From Deinococcus sp. KNUC1210 (lineage in GTDB: Bacteria; Deinococcota; Deinococci; Deinococcales; Deinococcaceae): a stretch of 64,000 bases of DNA. The notes beneath the pieces were generated by a model. It did not search any database, had not been told where the DNA came from, and saw nothing but the letters and a program-made list of their open reading frames with translations. The stretch covers positions 1,875,001 to 1,939,000 of the forward strand of contig NZ_CP092190.1 in NCBI RefSeq assembly GCF_022344005.1, written 5' to 3'. A program made the position numbers and the translations under genes. Below are positions 9,029 to 18,431 of this stretch, piece by piece. Numbering within the stretch: the stretch's first letter is position 1; each line of letters begins with the position of its first letter.

Positions 9029-9781
9029 GTGCGCCTGCTGCTGCTTTCCGATATTCACGCCAACAGGGTCGCTCTCCAGTCGGTGCTCAAAGACGCCGGG
9101 GTGCGGAAATTTGACCGTGTGGTGTCGCTCGGGGACGCAATCGGCTACGGCCCGCGCCCACGCGAGGTTCTCGATACCCTGCGCGAACTGGAGGCGGTCT
9201 GTATTTTGGGCAACCACGAGGACCTGCTGCTGCGCCTCATTCAGCACCCCGAACGCAGCAGCGACAGCGTGGTCGGACAGGCGCTGGAGTGGCAGCGTCA
9301 GCAGCTCGGCGGGCGCGACATCGCTGAAATTCAGAGCTGGCGCGACGGGATCGACGATTCCGAGGTGGGGGCGCGGTTTCGGCACGGGACGCCCACCAGT
9401 CTCGACGAATACACCGATTCGGTCACGGCAGCCCGAGAAGTCTTCGTGAACTGGCACGGGCGGCTGGGCTTCGTGGGGCATACCCATGTGCCGAGCGTCT
9501 ACGCCACCCTCAATGCCCCGGTGGGCGAGTGGGTCAAGTATCAGGCGTTTCAGGACGGCGGCAGTTATATGGTGCCGCCCGCCGCCCGCGTGATCCTGAA
9601 TCCGGGCTCGGTGGGGCAGCCCCGAGACGGAAACCCGCAGGCCAGCTACGCCATCTTCGATACGTCCCGGAATAATTTTCAGGTGTACCGCGTGCCCTAC
9701 GATGTGGCCCAGACCCAGGCCCAGATTCTGGCGGCGGGCCTGCCGGAAGTGCTGGCGGCGCGTCTCAGTATCGGCAAGTGA
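9029..9781 (+). CDS. Metallophosphoesterase, calcineurin-like
   Basis: About 250 residues. The family motifs are in order: [34 protein letters not shown] and GFVGHTHVP, followed by [11 protein letters not shown]. These supply the Asp, His and Asn ligands for two metals. I choose GTG 9029 because TATCAT ends 7 nt upstream (leaderless layout) and the protein then begins [12 protein letters not shown]; the ATG at 9020 overlaps that -10 box but adds only three residues. The substrate is unknown; proteins of this type include phosphodiesterases and diadenosine-tetraphosphate hydrolases. Confidence 0.82.
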   Translation: MRLLLLSDIHANRVALQSVLKDAGVRKFDRVVSLGDAIGYGPRPREVLDTLRELEAVCILGNHEDLLLRLIQHPERSSDSVVGQALEWQRQQLGGRDIAEIQSWRDGIDDSEVGARFRHGTPTSLDEYTDSVTAAREVFVNWHGRLGFVGHTHVPSVYATLNAPVGEWVKYQAFQDGGSYMVPPAARVILNPGSVGQPRDGNPQASYAIFDTSRNNFQVYRVPYDVAQTQAQILAAGLPEVLAARLSIGK

Positions 9782-9841
9782 GGACGTCGCAGAGGTATAC
9801 CGGAATTTGAGAATGGGCGACAATAGGAGGGTGAAGCTCCG

Positions 9842-10789
9842 ATGACATCTCCTGTGGCCGCGCCGCTGCTGTTCGAGGCAGTGCTGCACCCTGAACTGCT
9901 GGCCGAAGTGCAGCGGTACAGGGGGCATGCGCTGCTGCTGTCTGGCCCGGCACGCGTGGGAAAGCGGCAGCTGGCATTTCAGATCGCGGCGCAGGAAAAC
10001 TGCCTGCATCCGCACTCAGACGGCTTTCCCTGCGGGCAGTGTGCGTCGTGCCGCGCCGTTCTGGTGGGGTCACATCCCGATCTGCTCGGCGTGACGCCCC
10101 GCACCACCACCAGCACCGGCAAGGCGGCGCGGCGCCGGATCATTCCGGTGGGCGCGATTGTCGAGGCCCGCGACGACGCGCACGATTACGAACAGCACGT
10201 GTATCAGTTTCTGGAACTGCGCCCGACCTACCGCCGCCGGGTGGTGCTGATCGAGGGAGCGGAGTCTCTGAACGAGCAGGCAGCCAACGCCCTGCTGAAA
10301 CTGGTCGAGGAGCCGCCGCACAACGCCCTGTTCGTATTCACCACCGAAGACGCCTCGCTGGTGATGCCGACCATCCAGAGTCGCTGTGCCCGCCTGAACG
10401 TATCGCCGCTCTCCGATGAGCGGTTGCTGGCCGCGTGGCCCGGCTCACTAGATCCGGAACTGCTGGCGCTGGCGGCGGGCCGGGCGGGGGTGCTTCAGGA
10501 GCGCGAGAAGGTGGAAGCGGCGCTCCAGGATGCCCGCACGCTGACAGACGCGCTGAGGAGTGGGCTGCTGAGTGCGCTGGAAGCTGCCGAGGCAGTGGAG
10601 AAACGCTTCGACACCGAGTGGCATCCACAGGCGCTGCGCTTCGTGTGGCGGAGCGAGTCGCCAGCTGTGCGGGCCGCCAGCGACACCGCTCTGGAACGGC
10701 TGCTGGGAGCGCTGGAACTCTATGCCAGCCCCAGCCTGAGCTTTCAGGTGTTCGCGCTCGACCTGCGGGCCGCCTTCGGGGAAGGATAG
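9842..10789 (+). CDS. holB: DNA polymerase III delta-prime subunit
   Basis: A 315-residue AAA+ clamp-loader subunit. Walker A is GPARVGKR (35-42). The zinc-binding cysteines lie at about 54, 64, 67 and 70 (NC...CGQCASC), followed by the [11 protein letters not shown] segment typical of DnaX/HolB and the sensor-like [10 protein letters not shown] motif. Delta-prime loads the sliding clamp with DnaX and delta. An AGGAGG-like site lies about 10 nt upstream of the ATG. The Walker A lysine is retained, unlike in E. coli delta-prime, so ATP binding is possible. A second DnaX-like paralogue is the alternative but the protein is far too short. Confidence 0.8.
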   Translation: MTSPVAAPLLFEAVLHPELLAEVQRYRGHALLLSGPARVGKRQLAFQIAAQENCLHPHSDGFPCGQCASCRAVLVGSHPDLLGVTPRTTTSTGKAARRRIIPVGAIVEARDDAHDYEQHVYQFLELRPTYRRRVVLIEGAESLNEQAANALLKLVEEPPHNALFVFTTEDASLVMPTIQSRCARLNVSPLSDERLLAAWPGSLDPELLALAAGRAGVLQEREKVEAALQDARTLTDALRSGLLSALEAAEAVEKRFDTEWHPQALRFVWRSESPAVRAASDTALERLLGALELYASPSLSFQVFALDLRAAFGEG

Positions 10790-10849
10790 GGGCGAACATG
10801 AGCGCGAGTGACGTCGCCTCGTTCGGCGCGGCGCTATGCTGAGGGCTGT

Positions 10850-11473
10850 ATGTCTGCCCTGCGCGTCAAAATCTGCGGTACCACCAATCTGCCCGATGCC
10901 CTGCTGAGCCTGGACGCCGGAGCCGACGCCATCGGCCTGATCTTTGCGCCCATCAGCAAGCGGCTGGTGAGTGTAGAAACCGCCCGGGAGATCAGCGTGG
11001 CGGTGGGGCCAGCGCTGGGAAGGGTGGGGGTATTTCTCGATCAGCCGCTCTCAGAGGTGCTGCGAACGGCAGAGCGGGCGCGGGTATCGGCAGTGCAGAT
11101 TCACGGTCCGGTGTCAGGTCTTTACTTGCAGACGCTTGAGCGCTACTATCCCGTTCTGCGTGTCGTGCGCCCGGCAGACCTTCAGCAGTTCTCGCAGGCC
11201 ACACCGGGCCACACGCTGATGCTTGACGCTCCCACGCCCGGCTCGGGTGAGGCGCTCGACTGGCAGACGCTGGAGCCGGTCTTCCCGGCTGGCGGCTGGC
11301 TGGCGGGTGGGCTGGGGCCGGACAACGTGGCCCAGGCAATCAGGGTGCTTCATCCGGCCGGAGTCGATGCCGTCAGTCGGCTGGAACGAAGTCCGGGGGT
11401 CAAGGACTCGCTGCGTGTGCGGGCCTTTGTTCGGGCGGCCAGACAGGCTCAGCAGGCGCTGGAAGACACCTGA
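10850..11473 (+). CDS. trpF: Phosphoribosylanthranilate isomerase
   Basis: A 207-residue TIM-barrel enzyme of tryptophan synthesis, converting phosphoribosylanthranilate to CdRP. The N-terminus [10 protein letters not shown] carries the catalytic Cys9, [12 protein letters not shown] follows, and the catalytic Asp is in LMLDAP. The phosphate loop [12 protein letters not shown] is intact. The following loop reads [11 protein letters not shown] where most TrpF proteins have DVSSGVE-type residues, a notable change. TATGCT lies 10 nt before the ATG. No other trp gene is adjacent. It is followed at once by a DnaA-box cluster. Confidence 0.85.
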   Translation: MSALRVKICGTTNLPDALLSLDAGADAIGLIFAPISKRLVSVETAREISVAVGPALGRVGVFLDQPLSEVLRTAERARVSAVQIHGPVSGLYLQTLERYYPVLRVVRPADLQQFSQATPGHTLMLDAPTPGSGEALDWQTLEPVFPAGGWLAGGLGPDNVAQAIRVLHPAGVDAVSRLERSPGVKDSLRVRAFVRAARQAQQALEDT

Positions 11474-11481
11474 AACGAAAG

Positions 11482-11650
11482 TTATCCACAGTGAAACGCT
11501 GGCCTGTGGATAACTCTTTGAAAGTCCCCGCACTCCTCTCTGAGTGCGCTGAAAGCCGTTCAGGACGACAAAAACCTTGGTTCCTGCCGAGTGTAGAGCA
11601 GGAGCTGCGTCGATCTTATCCACAGCGCCTGTGGATAACCCTGTGGATAA
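11482..11650. promoter_or_regulatory. Cluster of five DnaA boxes
   Basis: Five exact copies of TTATCCACA lie at 11482-11490 (+), 11505-11513 (-), 11616-11624 (+), 11630-11638 (-) and 11642-11650 (-). This is the strict DnaA-box consensus, so DnaA binding is very likely. There is no dnaA, dnaN or clear AT-rich unwinding element beside it, and the flanking genes converge on the cluster. A DnaA-titration or replication-control site fits better than a chromosomal origin. The 390-bp gap holds no gene, only these boxes and a terminator. Confidence 0.8.
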
Positions 11651-11710
11651 CTTTTAGGACAATCGGGCCTAGTTTTGTGGGCGGAAGTGTCCAGCGGAAA
11701 GCGCAGAACA

Positions 11711-11741
11711 ACAAAAAAACGGCCTTCCGAAGAAAGCCGTT
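11711..11741 (-). terminator. Intrinsic terminator after bioY
   Basis: Read on the minus strand, AACGGC-TTTC pairs with GGAA-GCCGTT and is followed by seven T. It lies about 120 bases past the bioY stop and would end the birA-bioY transcript before it enters the DnaA-box cluster. Confidence 0.75.
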
Positions 11742-11862
11742 TCGCTGTGACTGATAAAACATTGGCCTGCGCTCACGGCTGAGCAGGGTCAGCTCCCTCT
11801 CTGTGCGTGGAAATGGGGCGGGGCGTTCCACAGACCCAGACCGACGCGCCCGCCCCAGGCGC

Positions 11863-12465
11863 TCAGCGGCGCAGCAGTTTCCAGGCAGTCGGCAGCAGCA
11901 GGACCGCCAGAGCCAGCTTGAGGGCGTCGCCCAGCAGGAACGTCGTCAGGCCAGCGCTCAGCAGTGCCTGTCCGTGCAGCGCGGGTATGACGTGGCCCAG
12001 CCAGGGTAGGCCGAGCGCGTAGATCACCACGTTGCCCGCCAGCATCGCCAGCGCGGTGCCGGGCATGTGCCGATCCAGCCCGAAGCGCTCGACCAGCCAG
12101 CCCACCAGCGCCGCCGCCAGCACGAAGCCCGCCAGATAGCCGCCGGTCGGCCCCAGCACCTTCGCCAGCCCCGCGCCGCCGCCCGACAGCACCGGCAGCC
12201 CGACCGCGCCTGCCAGAACGTATGTCAGCAGGGCCAGGCCGCCGCGCTTCCAGCCGAGCGCCGCGCCCACCAGCAGCACGCCCAGCGTTTGCAGCGTGAC
12301 CGGGACGGGTTTGAGTGGCAGTTCGACCTGGGCCAGCAGAGCTACCAGCGCCGCGCCGCCCAGCACCAGCAGAATGTTCGTCAGCAGGCTGGAGCGCGGA
12401 AAGGTCACGCCGCTGAGGGTGGGGAAGGTGGTGGGGATCATCTGGGGCGTCGGTACGTTCGTCAT
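11863..12465 (-). CDS. bioY: Biotin transporter substrate-binding membrane protein
   Basis: A 200-residue S-component of a biotin ECF transporter. It shows the BioY signatures PVPVTLQTLGVLLVGAALG and GPTGGYLAGF and about six hydrophobic helices. The start ATG at 12465 overlaps the birA stop (ATGA), and AAAGGAG precedes it. No ECF ATPase or EcfT gene is adjacent, so it either shares a distant energy-coupling module or works alone. Pairing with birA makes the biotin role secure. Confidence 0.88.
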   Translation of the reverse strand: MTNVPTPQMIPTTFPTLSGVTFPRSSLLTNILLVLGGAALVALLAQVELPLKPVPVTLQTLGVLLVGAALGWKRGGLALLTYVLAGAVGLPVLSGGGAGLAKVLGPTGGYLAGFVLAAALVGWLVERFGLDRHMPGTALAMLAGNVVIYALGLPWLGHVIPALHGQALLSAGLTTFLLGDALKLALAVLLLPTAWKLLRR

Positions 12466-13445
12466 ACGGTCTCCTTTGAAGCTGAATCGGAAGTCGGAGT
12501 CTGATGGCTGGGTGTTGCCTGGCTGAGCCTGCCGATGAGCTGCACGTCGCCCGCGCCGATGCGGTGCAGCGTGCCCTGGTCGTCCTGAACGAGCAGCGCT
12601 CCGTCCGGGCCGATGTCGTGGGCCAGGCCGCGCAGGGGGCCACTGCCGGTCTGCACCTCGACCCGCTGCCCCAGCGTGACCGACAGGGCGCGCCAGGCGT
12701 CGAGCACGGCACCTGCCGGAGCAGTGAGCCAGTAGTCGAAGGCGTCCAGCACGCCGAGAAGCAGCGTGTCGCGCCGGATCTCGGGCCGGAACTCGGACAG
12801 ATGAGCCGCACCCGGCGGAGCTGACTGCACGTTCAGGCCCACGCCCAGCACCGCCCGCGCCACCTCCTCGCCGCGCAGGTCGGCTTCCAGCAGCAGGCCC
12901 GCCAGCTTGCGCCTGTTGCCGTCTGCACCAGCGGGCGACAGCAGATCGTTGGGCCACTTCAACCCGCCCACACCTGCCAGCGTCTGCGTCACCTGACACA
13001 GCGCCACACCCGCCGCCAGCGGCAGCAGACTCAGGGTGGACAGTTCCAGGCCGGGCGGCAGCAGCAGGCTGAACGTGAGGTTGTGGCCGCCTGTTTCCCA
13101 CACGCGCCCTCGGCGGCCCCGGCCAGCGTTCTGGCGTTCGGCCAGTACCACCGCTCCGGCAGGCGCGGCAGAGACGGGATCGGTGGCCCAGTGCTTCAGT
13201 TCGTCCTGGGTGCTGGAGGTGGTGCCCAGATAGCGGTAGGCCCGCCCCTTCAGGTCCAGCAGGTGCGGTGCAGGCGTTCCGGCCTCCAGCGCGTAGCCCC
13301 GGCGCGACACCAGTACCGGGAAGCCCTGCTCCTGAAGGGCGTGTGCCAGCCCGTGCAGCCGCACCCGACCGATTCCCAGCCGCGCCGCCAGCTCGTCTCC
13401 CGACTGGGGAACGGACTGCAACAGGCGTAACAACCGGACGGGCAC
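12462..13445 (-). CDS. birA: Biotin-protein ligase / biotin repressor
   Basis: A 327-residue protein from a GTG start. Residues 1-55 form a winged-helix segment (SGDELAARLGIGRVRLHGLAHALQEQGF), so it should also act as a DNA-binding regulator. The ligase domain has the biotinyl-AMP loop GRGRRGR (108-114) and the catalytic KWPND (163-167). A short C-terminal SH3-like domain follows. It biotinylates acetyl-CoA carboxylase carrier protein and probably represses bioY. The two genes overlap by 4 nt. Confidence 0.88.
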   Translation of the reverse strand: MPVRLLRLLQSVPQSGDELAARLGIGRVRLHGLAHALQEQGFPVLVSRRGYALEAGTPAPHLLDLKGRAYRYLGTTSSTQDELKHWATDPVSAAPAGAVVLAERQNAGRGRRGRVWETGGHNLTFSLLLPPGLELSTLSLLPLAAGVALCQVTQTLAGVGGLKWPNDLLSPAGADGNRRKLAGLLLEADLRGEEVARAVLGVGLNVQSAPPGAAHLSEFRPEIRRDTLLLGVLDAFDYWLTAPAGAVLDAWRALSVTLGQRVEVQTGSGPLRGLAHDIGPDGALLVQDDQGTLHRIGAGDVQLIGRLSQATPSHQTPTSDSASKETV

Positions 13446-13636
13446 GTTCAGCAGTTTGCGCTGAAGAAGTGAACGAGTGCAAGCCGTGGGGTGAGGGGAC
13501 TTCAGCGTCAGGTTGCCGCAGCCACCGCGTTTCGGACTGGGTCCCAGGCAATCGGCCAGATCTGCATCAAATCTTCACTCATTCTCATTAAGATCTTGGA
13601 CAGCTGGGCCAAAAACCCGGCCGAGAGGAGATGACC

Positions 13637-14494
13637 ATGAGCGGAACTCGCCGTCTTTTTCCCTATCCTGCCGACGACCATGACCATCACGATGATTTGA
13701 ACAATCTGGGACTTCAGGCCGATACCGACATGCTGCTGCGTACGGTGGTGGATCGCCGCCGGGTGCTGGCGATGGGGCTGCTGGGAATTGGCCTGCTGGC
13801 AGGTTGCGGCAGTACGGCCACCCCTTCAGGCGGAGGAACGACCAGCGACACGTGTCCTGACGCCATTCCTACCGAGACGCAGGGACCGTATCCCGCCGAT
13901 GGCTCGGTGGCGTCGGGGCAGTCGCTCAATGTGCTGACGCGCTCCGGAATCGTGCGCTCCGATCTGCGGAGCAGTCTGGCAACTGGGAATGTGGCCGCAG
14001 GCGTTCCCATCACCCTGACGCTGAAACTGGTGAACGTCAATTCCAGTTGCGCTCCGCTGTCGGGATACGCCGTGTATGTCTGGCACTGCACCGAGGGCGG
14101 TCTGTATTCGATGTACAGCAGTACCATCCTGACGGAAGATTACCTTCGTGGCGTGCAGACCAGCGCCTCCGACGGTACCGTGACCTTCACTTCCGTCTTC
14201 CCGGGCTGTTATTCGGGTCGTTGGCCGCATATTCATTTCGAGGTGTATCCGTCGCTGGCGTCGGCCACCTCGGCCGCCAACAAGATCCAGACCTCGCAGC
14301 TTGCCATGCCGGAAGCCACCGCGCGTGCCGTCTACGCGACCAGCGGCTATTCCACCAGCGCGAGCAACCTCAATCAGAGTTCGCTGGCCAGCGACAACGT
14401 CTTCAGCGACGGCTACAACACCCAGATTCCCACCGTCAGCGGCAGTGTCTCGGCGGGCTACACACTGGAACTGACAGTGGGTCTGGCCCTCTGA
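13637..14494 (+). CDS. Exported intradiol ring-cleavage dioxygenase
   Basis: A 285-residue protein. ATG 13637 is preferred over 13631 because AGAGGAG is 6 nt upstream of it. An unusual His/Asp-rich stretch (PADDHDHHDD) precedes a twin-arginine/lipoprotein-type signal, DRRRVLAMGLLGIGLLAGC. The catalytic region follows the intradiol pattern: PTETQGPYP, GYAVYVWHC with the Tyr ligand, LRGVQTSASDGTVTF, and GRWPHIHFEV with the two His ligands of Fe(III). Family members open catechol-type rings; the true substrate is unknown. Such lipoprotein forms occur in several bacteria with no aromatic catabolic operon, as here. Confidence 0.75.
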   Translation: MSGTRRLFPYPADDHDHHDDLNNLGLQADTDMLLRTVVDRRRVLAMGLLGIGLLAGCGSTATPSGGGTTSDTCPDAIPTETQGPYPADGSVASGQSLNVLTRSGIVRSDLRSSLATGNVAAGVPITLTLKLVNVNSSCAPLSGYAVYVWHCTEGGLYSMYSSTILTEDYLRGVQTSASDGTVTFTSVFPGCYSGRWPHIHFEVYPSLASATSAANKIQTSQLAMPEATARAVYATSGYSTSASNLNQSSLASDNVFSDGYNTQIPTVSGSVSAGYTLELTVGLAL

Positions 14495-14506
14495 GCGGTT
14501 GTCCGT

Positions 14507-15244
14507 TCAGTCCACGCCACGTACCCGCCGCCGCTGGTACGCGCCGGTCAGCAGTTCCGTGATGTACTCCCGCGTGAAGGGCATGCCGCTGGCCTCGGCA
14601 GCTCCGATCTCGGCGGCGCGGTCGTAGGGCAGGCGCACGAACTGGGCGCTGTAGCCCACGCCGTCTGGATGGTCGTCGAAATCGAGGATCAGATAACACG
14701 ACAACGTGCTGTCGAGCGGATTGCCCACCGAGCCGCAGTTCAGCAGTGGCAGGCCCTCGACATCGAGCATCAGCGCTTCGTGAATGTCGGCGTAGACCAG
14801 CGCGTCGGCCTGCTGCATCAGGCCCAGCGCCGGGTTCGGCTCGAAGGCTGCTACCTGCTCGTGCAGGCTGCTGTGTGGATACAGCCGGTGAAACACGCCC
14901 TTGCTGCCGGCATGCACGAACCTCCAGACCTGCCGAGCGAAGGTTTCCTCGATGCCGTAGGGCAGGTCGGCGAGGTAGCGCAGTTCGGCGGCAGACAGCA
15001 GCGTTCTGGGCCACAGGTCCTGCGGGCGATGAGAAGCCCCGGCGACGCGGGCATCCCAGTTGCCCTGCACCACCCGCGTGGCGTGCGCCTGCACCCAGGC
15101 CAGCACTTCACGCGGGCGCGGCCCCTTGCCGACCAGGTCGCCCAGCACCCAGATCTCAGAGATGCCGCGCCGCTGTAGATCAGCATGAACGCTGAGAGTC
15201 GCCTCCAGATTGGCATGCAGATCGGCGAGAACAGCGAGCTTCAT
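14507..15244 (-). CDS. Metallophosphoesterase with altered GHTH motif
   Basis: A 245-residue protein starting at ATG 15244, 7 nt after TAAACT (leaderless layout). It has [29 protein letters not shown] and VVQGNWD, matching metallophosphoesterase motifs I-III. The usual GHTH motif is replaced by YADIH, and NCGSVGNP follows. The first of the two conserved His is therefore missing while the last is kept, so metal binding or activity may differ. It is a distant paralogue of the gene at 9029. Confidence 0.7.
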   Translation of the reverse strand: MKLAVLADLHANLEATLSVHADLQRRGISEIWVLGDLVGKGPRPREVLAWVQAHATRVVQGNWDARVAGASHRPQDLWPRTLLSAAELRYLADLPYGIEETFARQVWRFVHAGSKGVFHRLYPHSSLHEQVAAFEPNPALGLMQQADALVYADIHEALMLDVEGLPLLNCGSVGNPLDSTLSCYLILDFDDHPDGVGYSAQFVRLPYDRAAEIGAAEASGMPFTREYITELLTGAYQRRRVRGVD

Positions 15245-15517
15245 TGCGGTCAGTTTAGCCTGTGCCGCCTCCTCAGGTGCGGGCACCAACCCCAGAGCAA
15301 CTCACAGAACACTGGGGGGATCGCTGTGCGGGAAAAATGGACGAAATGGACGGCAAACGCTGTTCCCTCAGGCCAGAGGGCGCGCTGGTTCGGCCCGCGC
15401 TGCGCTCCCTGGCACGAGGAATTGCCACGCCTGAACCGGAGCGAGCAGCGAACCTGCCCACGCCCACCTACGCACAGATTCGCCGCAGCGCTCTGGCTGC
15501 CCTGCTAGCCTGCGTCC

Positions 15518-16603
15518 ATGAAACGCCGTTCCCTTCTGTTCCTGACGACCTTCCTGCTTCAGGGCGCGGGCCTGCCTGCTCTGGCGCAGAGCCAGGAACC
15601 CGCGCCCGTGGTGGTGCCCCCTCTGCCGCCGTCAGGCACCGCGCCCGCCGCCTCTCAACCCACTTCGCCGCAGCCTGCCCCTGCCGTTCTGCTGCTGACC
15701 TCCCGGCCCGGGACCTACGCCGAGTACACCCAGGTCACGCAGTTGGCGTATAAGGTGCTCGACATGCAGCTCAGCGTGCAGCCGGGCAAATCGGTCAAGC
15801 CCGCCGATCTGGCAGCGGCCACCAAAGACCTGAGCAATCAGCGGGCCGCGATGCAGCAGATGCTGGACAGGATTGCGGCGGTTTCTCAGAGCAGCAAGCT
15901 GTTCATGAAGGTGCTGCCGCCGCAAAACGGCAACACTGTGCTGCTGAGCACGGCTGTCCTGATGCGGCCCGATCCTCTCAGGCCACAGCAGCAGCGTGCC
16001 GTCAATGTCCGCACCACCATGACCTATGATCTGGCGGGCAAACTTGTAGACATCGGAATTTCGGCCAGCGATCCGCAGATCGACCAGATGTACAGGAAGA
16101 TGGACATCAAAACGCTGATCCAGAACGCGCAGACCTCTGGCCCCACTTCGCTGTACGGGTTGCCGCTGATTCAGGGCGCACCTCAGACCCAGGACGTGAC
16201 GCTGCCGATGCAGGGCCTGATGCAGGGAATGATGAGCATGATCGGCGCTCAGGCGGGTGCCGATGTAAGCGCCCAGGCGTTGCCGCTGATGATGCATGTC
16301 GGTACGACATATGACGGCCTGAATGCCCAGAACCAGCACACCTTCAGCCAGACCCTGAGCGCTGACCCCTGGAACGTCACCCTGAATATCAACGAGGTGC
16401 ATCTTGCGATGAAGGTGCAGAATCTGACTGGCGGTGGCACCAGTATCGTGCGGCAGGACGGCTTTCTTCAGAGCGGCACGAACCGGCAGGCCATGACCAT
16501 GCAGATGAGCTTCGATGTGCCCGGCGAGCCATACCGTCTGCAGATGACCCTCCAGTACGACGTCAATCTTCAGGACACCCTCAAGACGCTGACCCAGCCA
16601 TAA
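15518..16603 (+). CDS. Secreted protein of unknown function
   Basis: A 361-residue protein with a clear Sec signal, MKRRSLLFLTTFLLQGAGLPALAQ, then a Pro-rich linker (PPLPPSGTAPAAS). I do not recognise the mature domain; it has alternating beta strands and amphipathic segments, and a Met/Gln-rich stretch (MQGLMQGMMSMIGAQAG) around residue 235. TAGCCT ends 6 nt before the ATG. The 270-bp gap upstream shows no gene I can support. Confidence 0.6.
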   Translation: MKRRSLLFLTTFLLQGAGLPALAQSQEPAPVVVPPLPPSGTAPAASQPTSPQPAPAVLLLTSRPGTYAEYTQVTQLAYKVLDMQLSVQPGKSVKPADLAAATKDLSNQRAAMQQMLDRIAAVSQSSKLFMKVLPPQNGNTVLLSTAVLMRPDPLRPQQQRAVNVRTTMTYDLAGKLVDIGISASDPQIDQMYRKMDIKTLIQNAQTSGPTSLYGLPLIQGAPQTQDVTLPMQGLMQGMMSMIGAQAGADVSAQALPLMMHVGTTYDGLNAQNQHTFSQTLSADPWNVTLNINEVHLAMKVQNLTGGGTSIVRQDGFLQSGTNRQAMTMQMSFDVPGEPYRLQMTLQYDVNLQDTLKTLTQP

Positions 16604-16607
16604 CACA

Positions 16608-16637
16608 CAAAAAAGCCTCCCCAGCCGAGTGGCGAGG
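16608..16637. terminator. Bidirectional terminator
   Basis: AAAAGCCTCCCC pairs with GGGGAGGCTTTT between two convergent genes. A-rich and T-rich flanks serve both directions: the secreted protein from the left and the ribosomal protein operon from the right. Confidence 0.85.
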
Positions 16638-16657
16638 GGAGGCTTTTGGTGCCCGAA

Positions 16658-17094
<437 letters not shown>

Positions 17095-17098
<4 letters not shown>

Positions 17099-17361
17099 TT
17101 ACGCACCAGCTTCTCGGTGTAGGGCAGCAGGGCCAGCTGACGTGCCAGCTTGATGGTCTGCGCGATGCGGCGCTGGTGCTTGGTCGAAAGACCGGTGCGG
17201 CGGCGGGGCAGAATCTTGCCGGTGTCGCTCACGAAGCGGCGCAGCATCTTCACGTCTTTGTAGTCGGTGATTTCCAGCTCGCCGATGGCGAACGGATCGA
17301 CCTTGGGCTTGCGGGGGCGCTTCGGCCCCTTGGCCCTGGGTTTACGCTCTGCTTGGGTCAT
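17095..17361 (-). CDS. rpsR: 30S ribosomal protein S18
   Basis: An 88-residue basic protein with the S18 core [49 protein letters not shown]. It partners with S6, encoded by the first gene of the operon. The start at 17361 is preceded by a purine-rich AAGGAACAC segment. Confidence 0.97.
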
Positions 17362-17396
17362 GTGTTCCTTGTTGCCTGCCCACCGATACTGCTGGC

Positions 17397-18272
17397 TTAA
17401 AAGGGCAGGTCTTCTTCCGGGGGAAAGTCTTGGAGGCCGCTGTCAATGTCCAGCCCTCCCGAACGGGACCCCTGTGCAGAACTAGCTGCCGCCCGCGATG
17501 GTTGCGGACGCGCCGCGCTCGCCGTGGCCTGACGGGGCGCTGCGGGGGTGGTGGCGGTTCCGGGAGCCGCACCTCGGGAAAGAGCTTCGACTCGGGTCGC
17601 TTCTATCTTGGTGTTGTTGCGCTTGTTGCCGTCTTTGTCGGTCCAGCTTTCATTGGTCAGGCGGCCTGTAATCAGCACCGGATCACCTTTGTGCAGGTCT
17701 TTGGACGCCTCGGCCAGATCGCGCCATAACGTCGCGTCGAGCCAGTGCACCTTCTCCTGCTGCTGTCCCTGACGGTCCTTCCAGGTTTCGTTCACAGCCA
17801 AGGACAAGCCGAGGACCGCGTCTCCGGCAGGGGTGTAACGCAGGTCGGGGTCGCGGGTCAGATTGCCCACCACCATCACCTGATTCATCCCGCCGTGCAT
17901 ACGGACACCGCCTCCTGCATCCTGGGTGGTCTCGGGCGCGTAGCCGAGCTGCTCCATTCGCAGGGCCTTGACCTTCACCATGCTGCGCTTGCCGCCTTCG
18001 GGCGCGTCCCAACTGCTGTAGTCGAGCGTGCCTTCCACCAGCACAGCGTCTCCGGCACGCAGATTGCGCTCGGATTGCCATTCGGCGGGTTTGCCGAGAA
18101 TGCTGACACGGTGATACCAGGGAAGCTGCCGCTCTTTGCCGTCGTTTCCGGCGACATGATCCTCTCCGGCAATGGTGGCTTCATAGACCGCCACGCCGCT
18201 GGGGGTGTAGCGCAGTTCCGGGTCGCGGGCGAGAACGCCGATCAGGTAAATGTGATTCATTCCACGGGCCAT
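17397..18272 (-). CDS. ssb: Single-stranded DNA-binding protein, two OB folds
   Basis: A 291-residue SSB with two OB domains in tandem: [22 protein letters not shown] (from about residue 5) and [22 protein letters not shown] (from about residue 128). This is the Deinococcus-Thermus form, which works as a homodimer. A Pro/Ala/Ser-rich linker leads to the acidic tip FPPEEDLPF that recruits repair proteins. The gene has its own promoter in the 160-bp gap after rpsF, overlapped by a near-consensus radiation/desiccation response motif, so DNA-damage induction through DdrO/IrrE is expected. Confidence 0.97.
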   Translation of the reverse strand: MARGMNHIYLIGVLARDPELRYTPSGVAVYEATIAGEDHVAGNDGKERQLPWYHRVSILGKPAEWQSERNLRAGDAVLVEGTLDYSSWDAPEGGKRSMVKVKALRMEQLGYAPETTQDAGGGVRMHGGMNQVMVVGNLTRDPDLRYTPAGDAVLGLSLAVNETWKDRQGQQQEKVHWLDATLWRDLAEASKDLHKGDPVLITGRLTNESWTDKDGNKRNNTKIEATRVEALSRGAAPGTATTPAAPRQATASAARPQPSRAAASSAQGSRSGGLDIDSGLQDFPPEEDLPF

Positions 18273-18367
18273 AACATGTACTCCTTGGTCAAGTGCGAAA
18301 AGTGGGGCTGCTGTGTGGCTGGCGATTGGCCCTGGTGATGTACGCAGACATTTACCGGGGTACCTCG

Positions 18368-18404
18368 AAGATACGTGTTTCGTCCTATTCTGTCAAGAGC
18401 GTAA
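18368..18404 (-). promoter_or_regulatory. ssb promoter with RDRM operator
   Basis: On the minus strand TTGACA (18391-18396) and TATCTT (18368-18373) are 17 bases apart, a strong promoter. The 17-mer TTACGCTCTTGACAGAA (18388-18404) matches the degenerate Deinococcus radiation/desiccation response motif (roughly TTAYGYYATTRACRTAA) at 15 of 17 positions and covers the -35 box. DdrO repression relieved by IrrE cleavage is the expected control. Confidence 0.72.
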
Positions 18405-18431
18405 AGACTCCTACAGGCTTAGGCAAAAACT

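Noticed and set aside
11482..11650. Chromosomal replication origin
   Set aside because: The DnaA boxes are perfect but there is no dnaA/dnaN, no clear unwinding element and the genes on either side point towards the site.
18330..18350. GATGTACGCAGACATT as an alternative RDRM near ssb
   Set aside because: The half-sites ATGT/ACAT are six bases apart, not five, and outer bases do not match. The site at 18388-18404 is far better.
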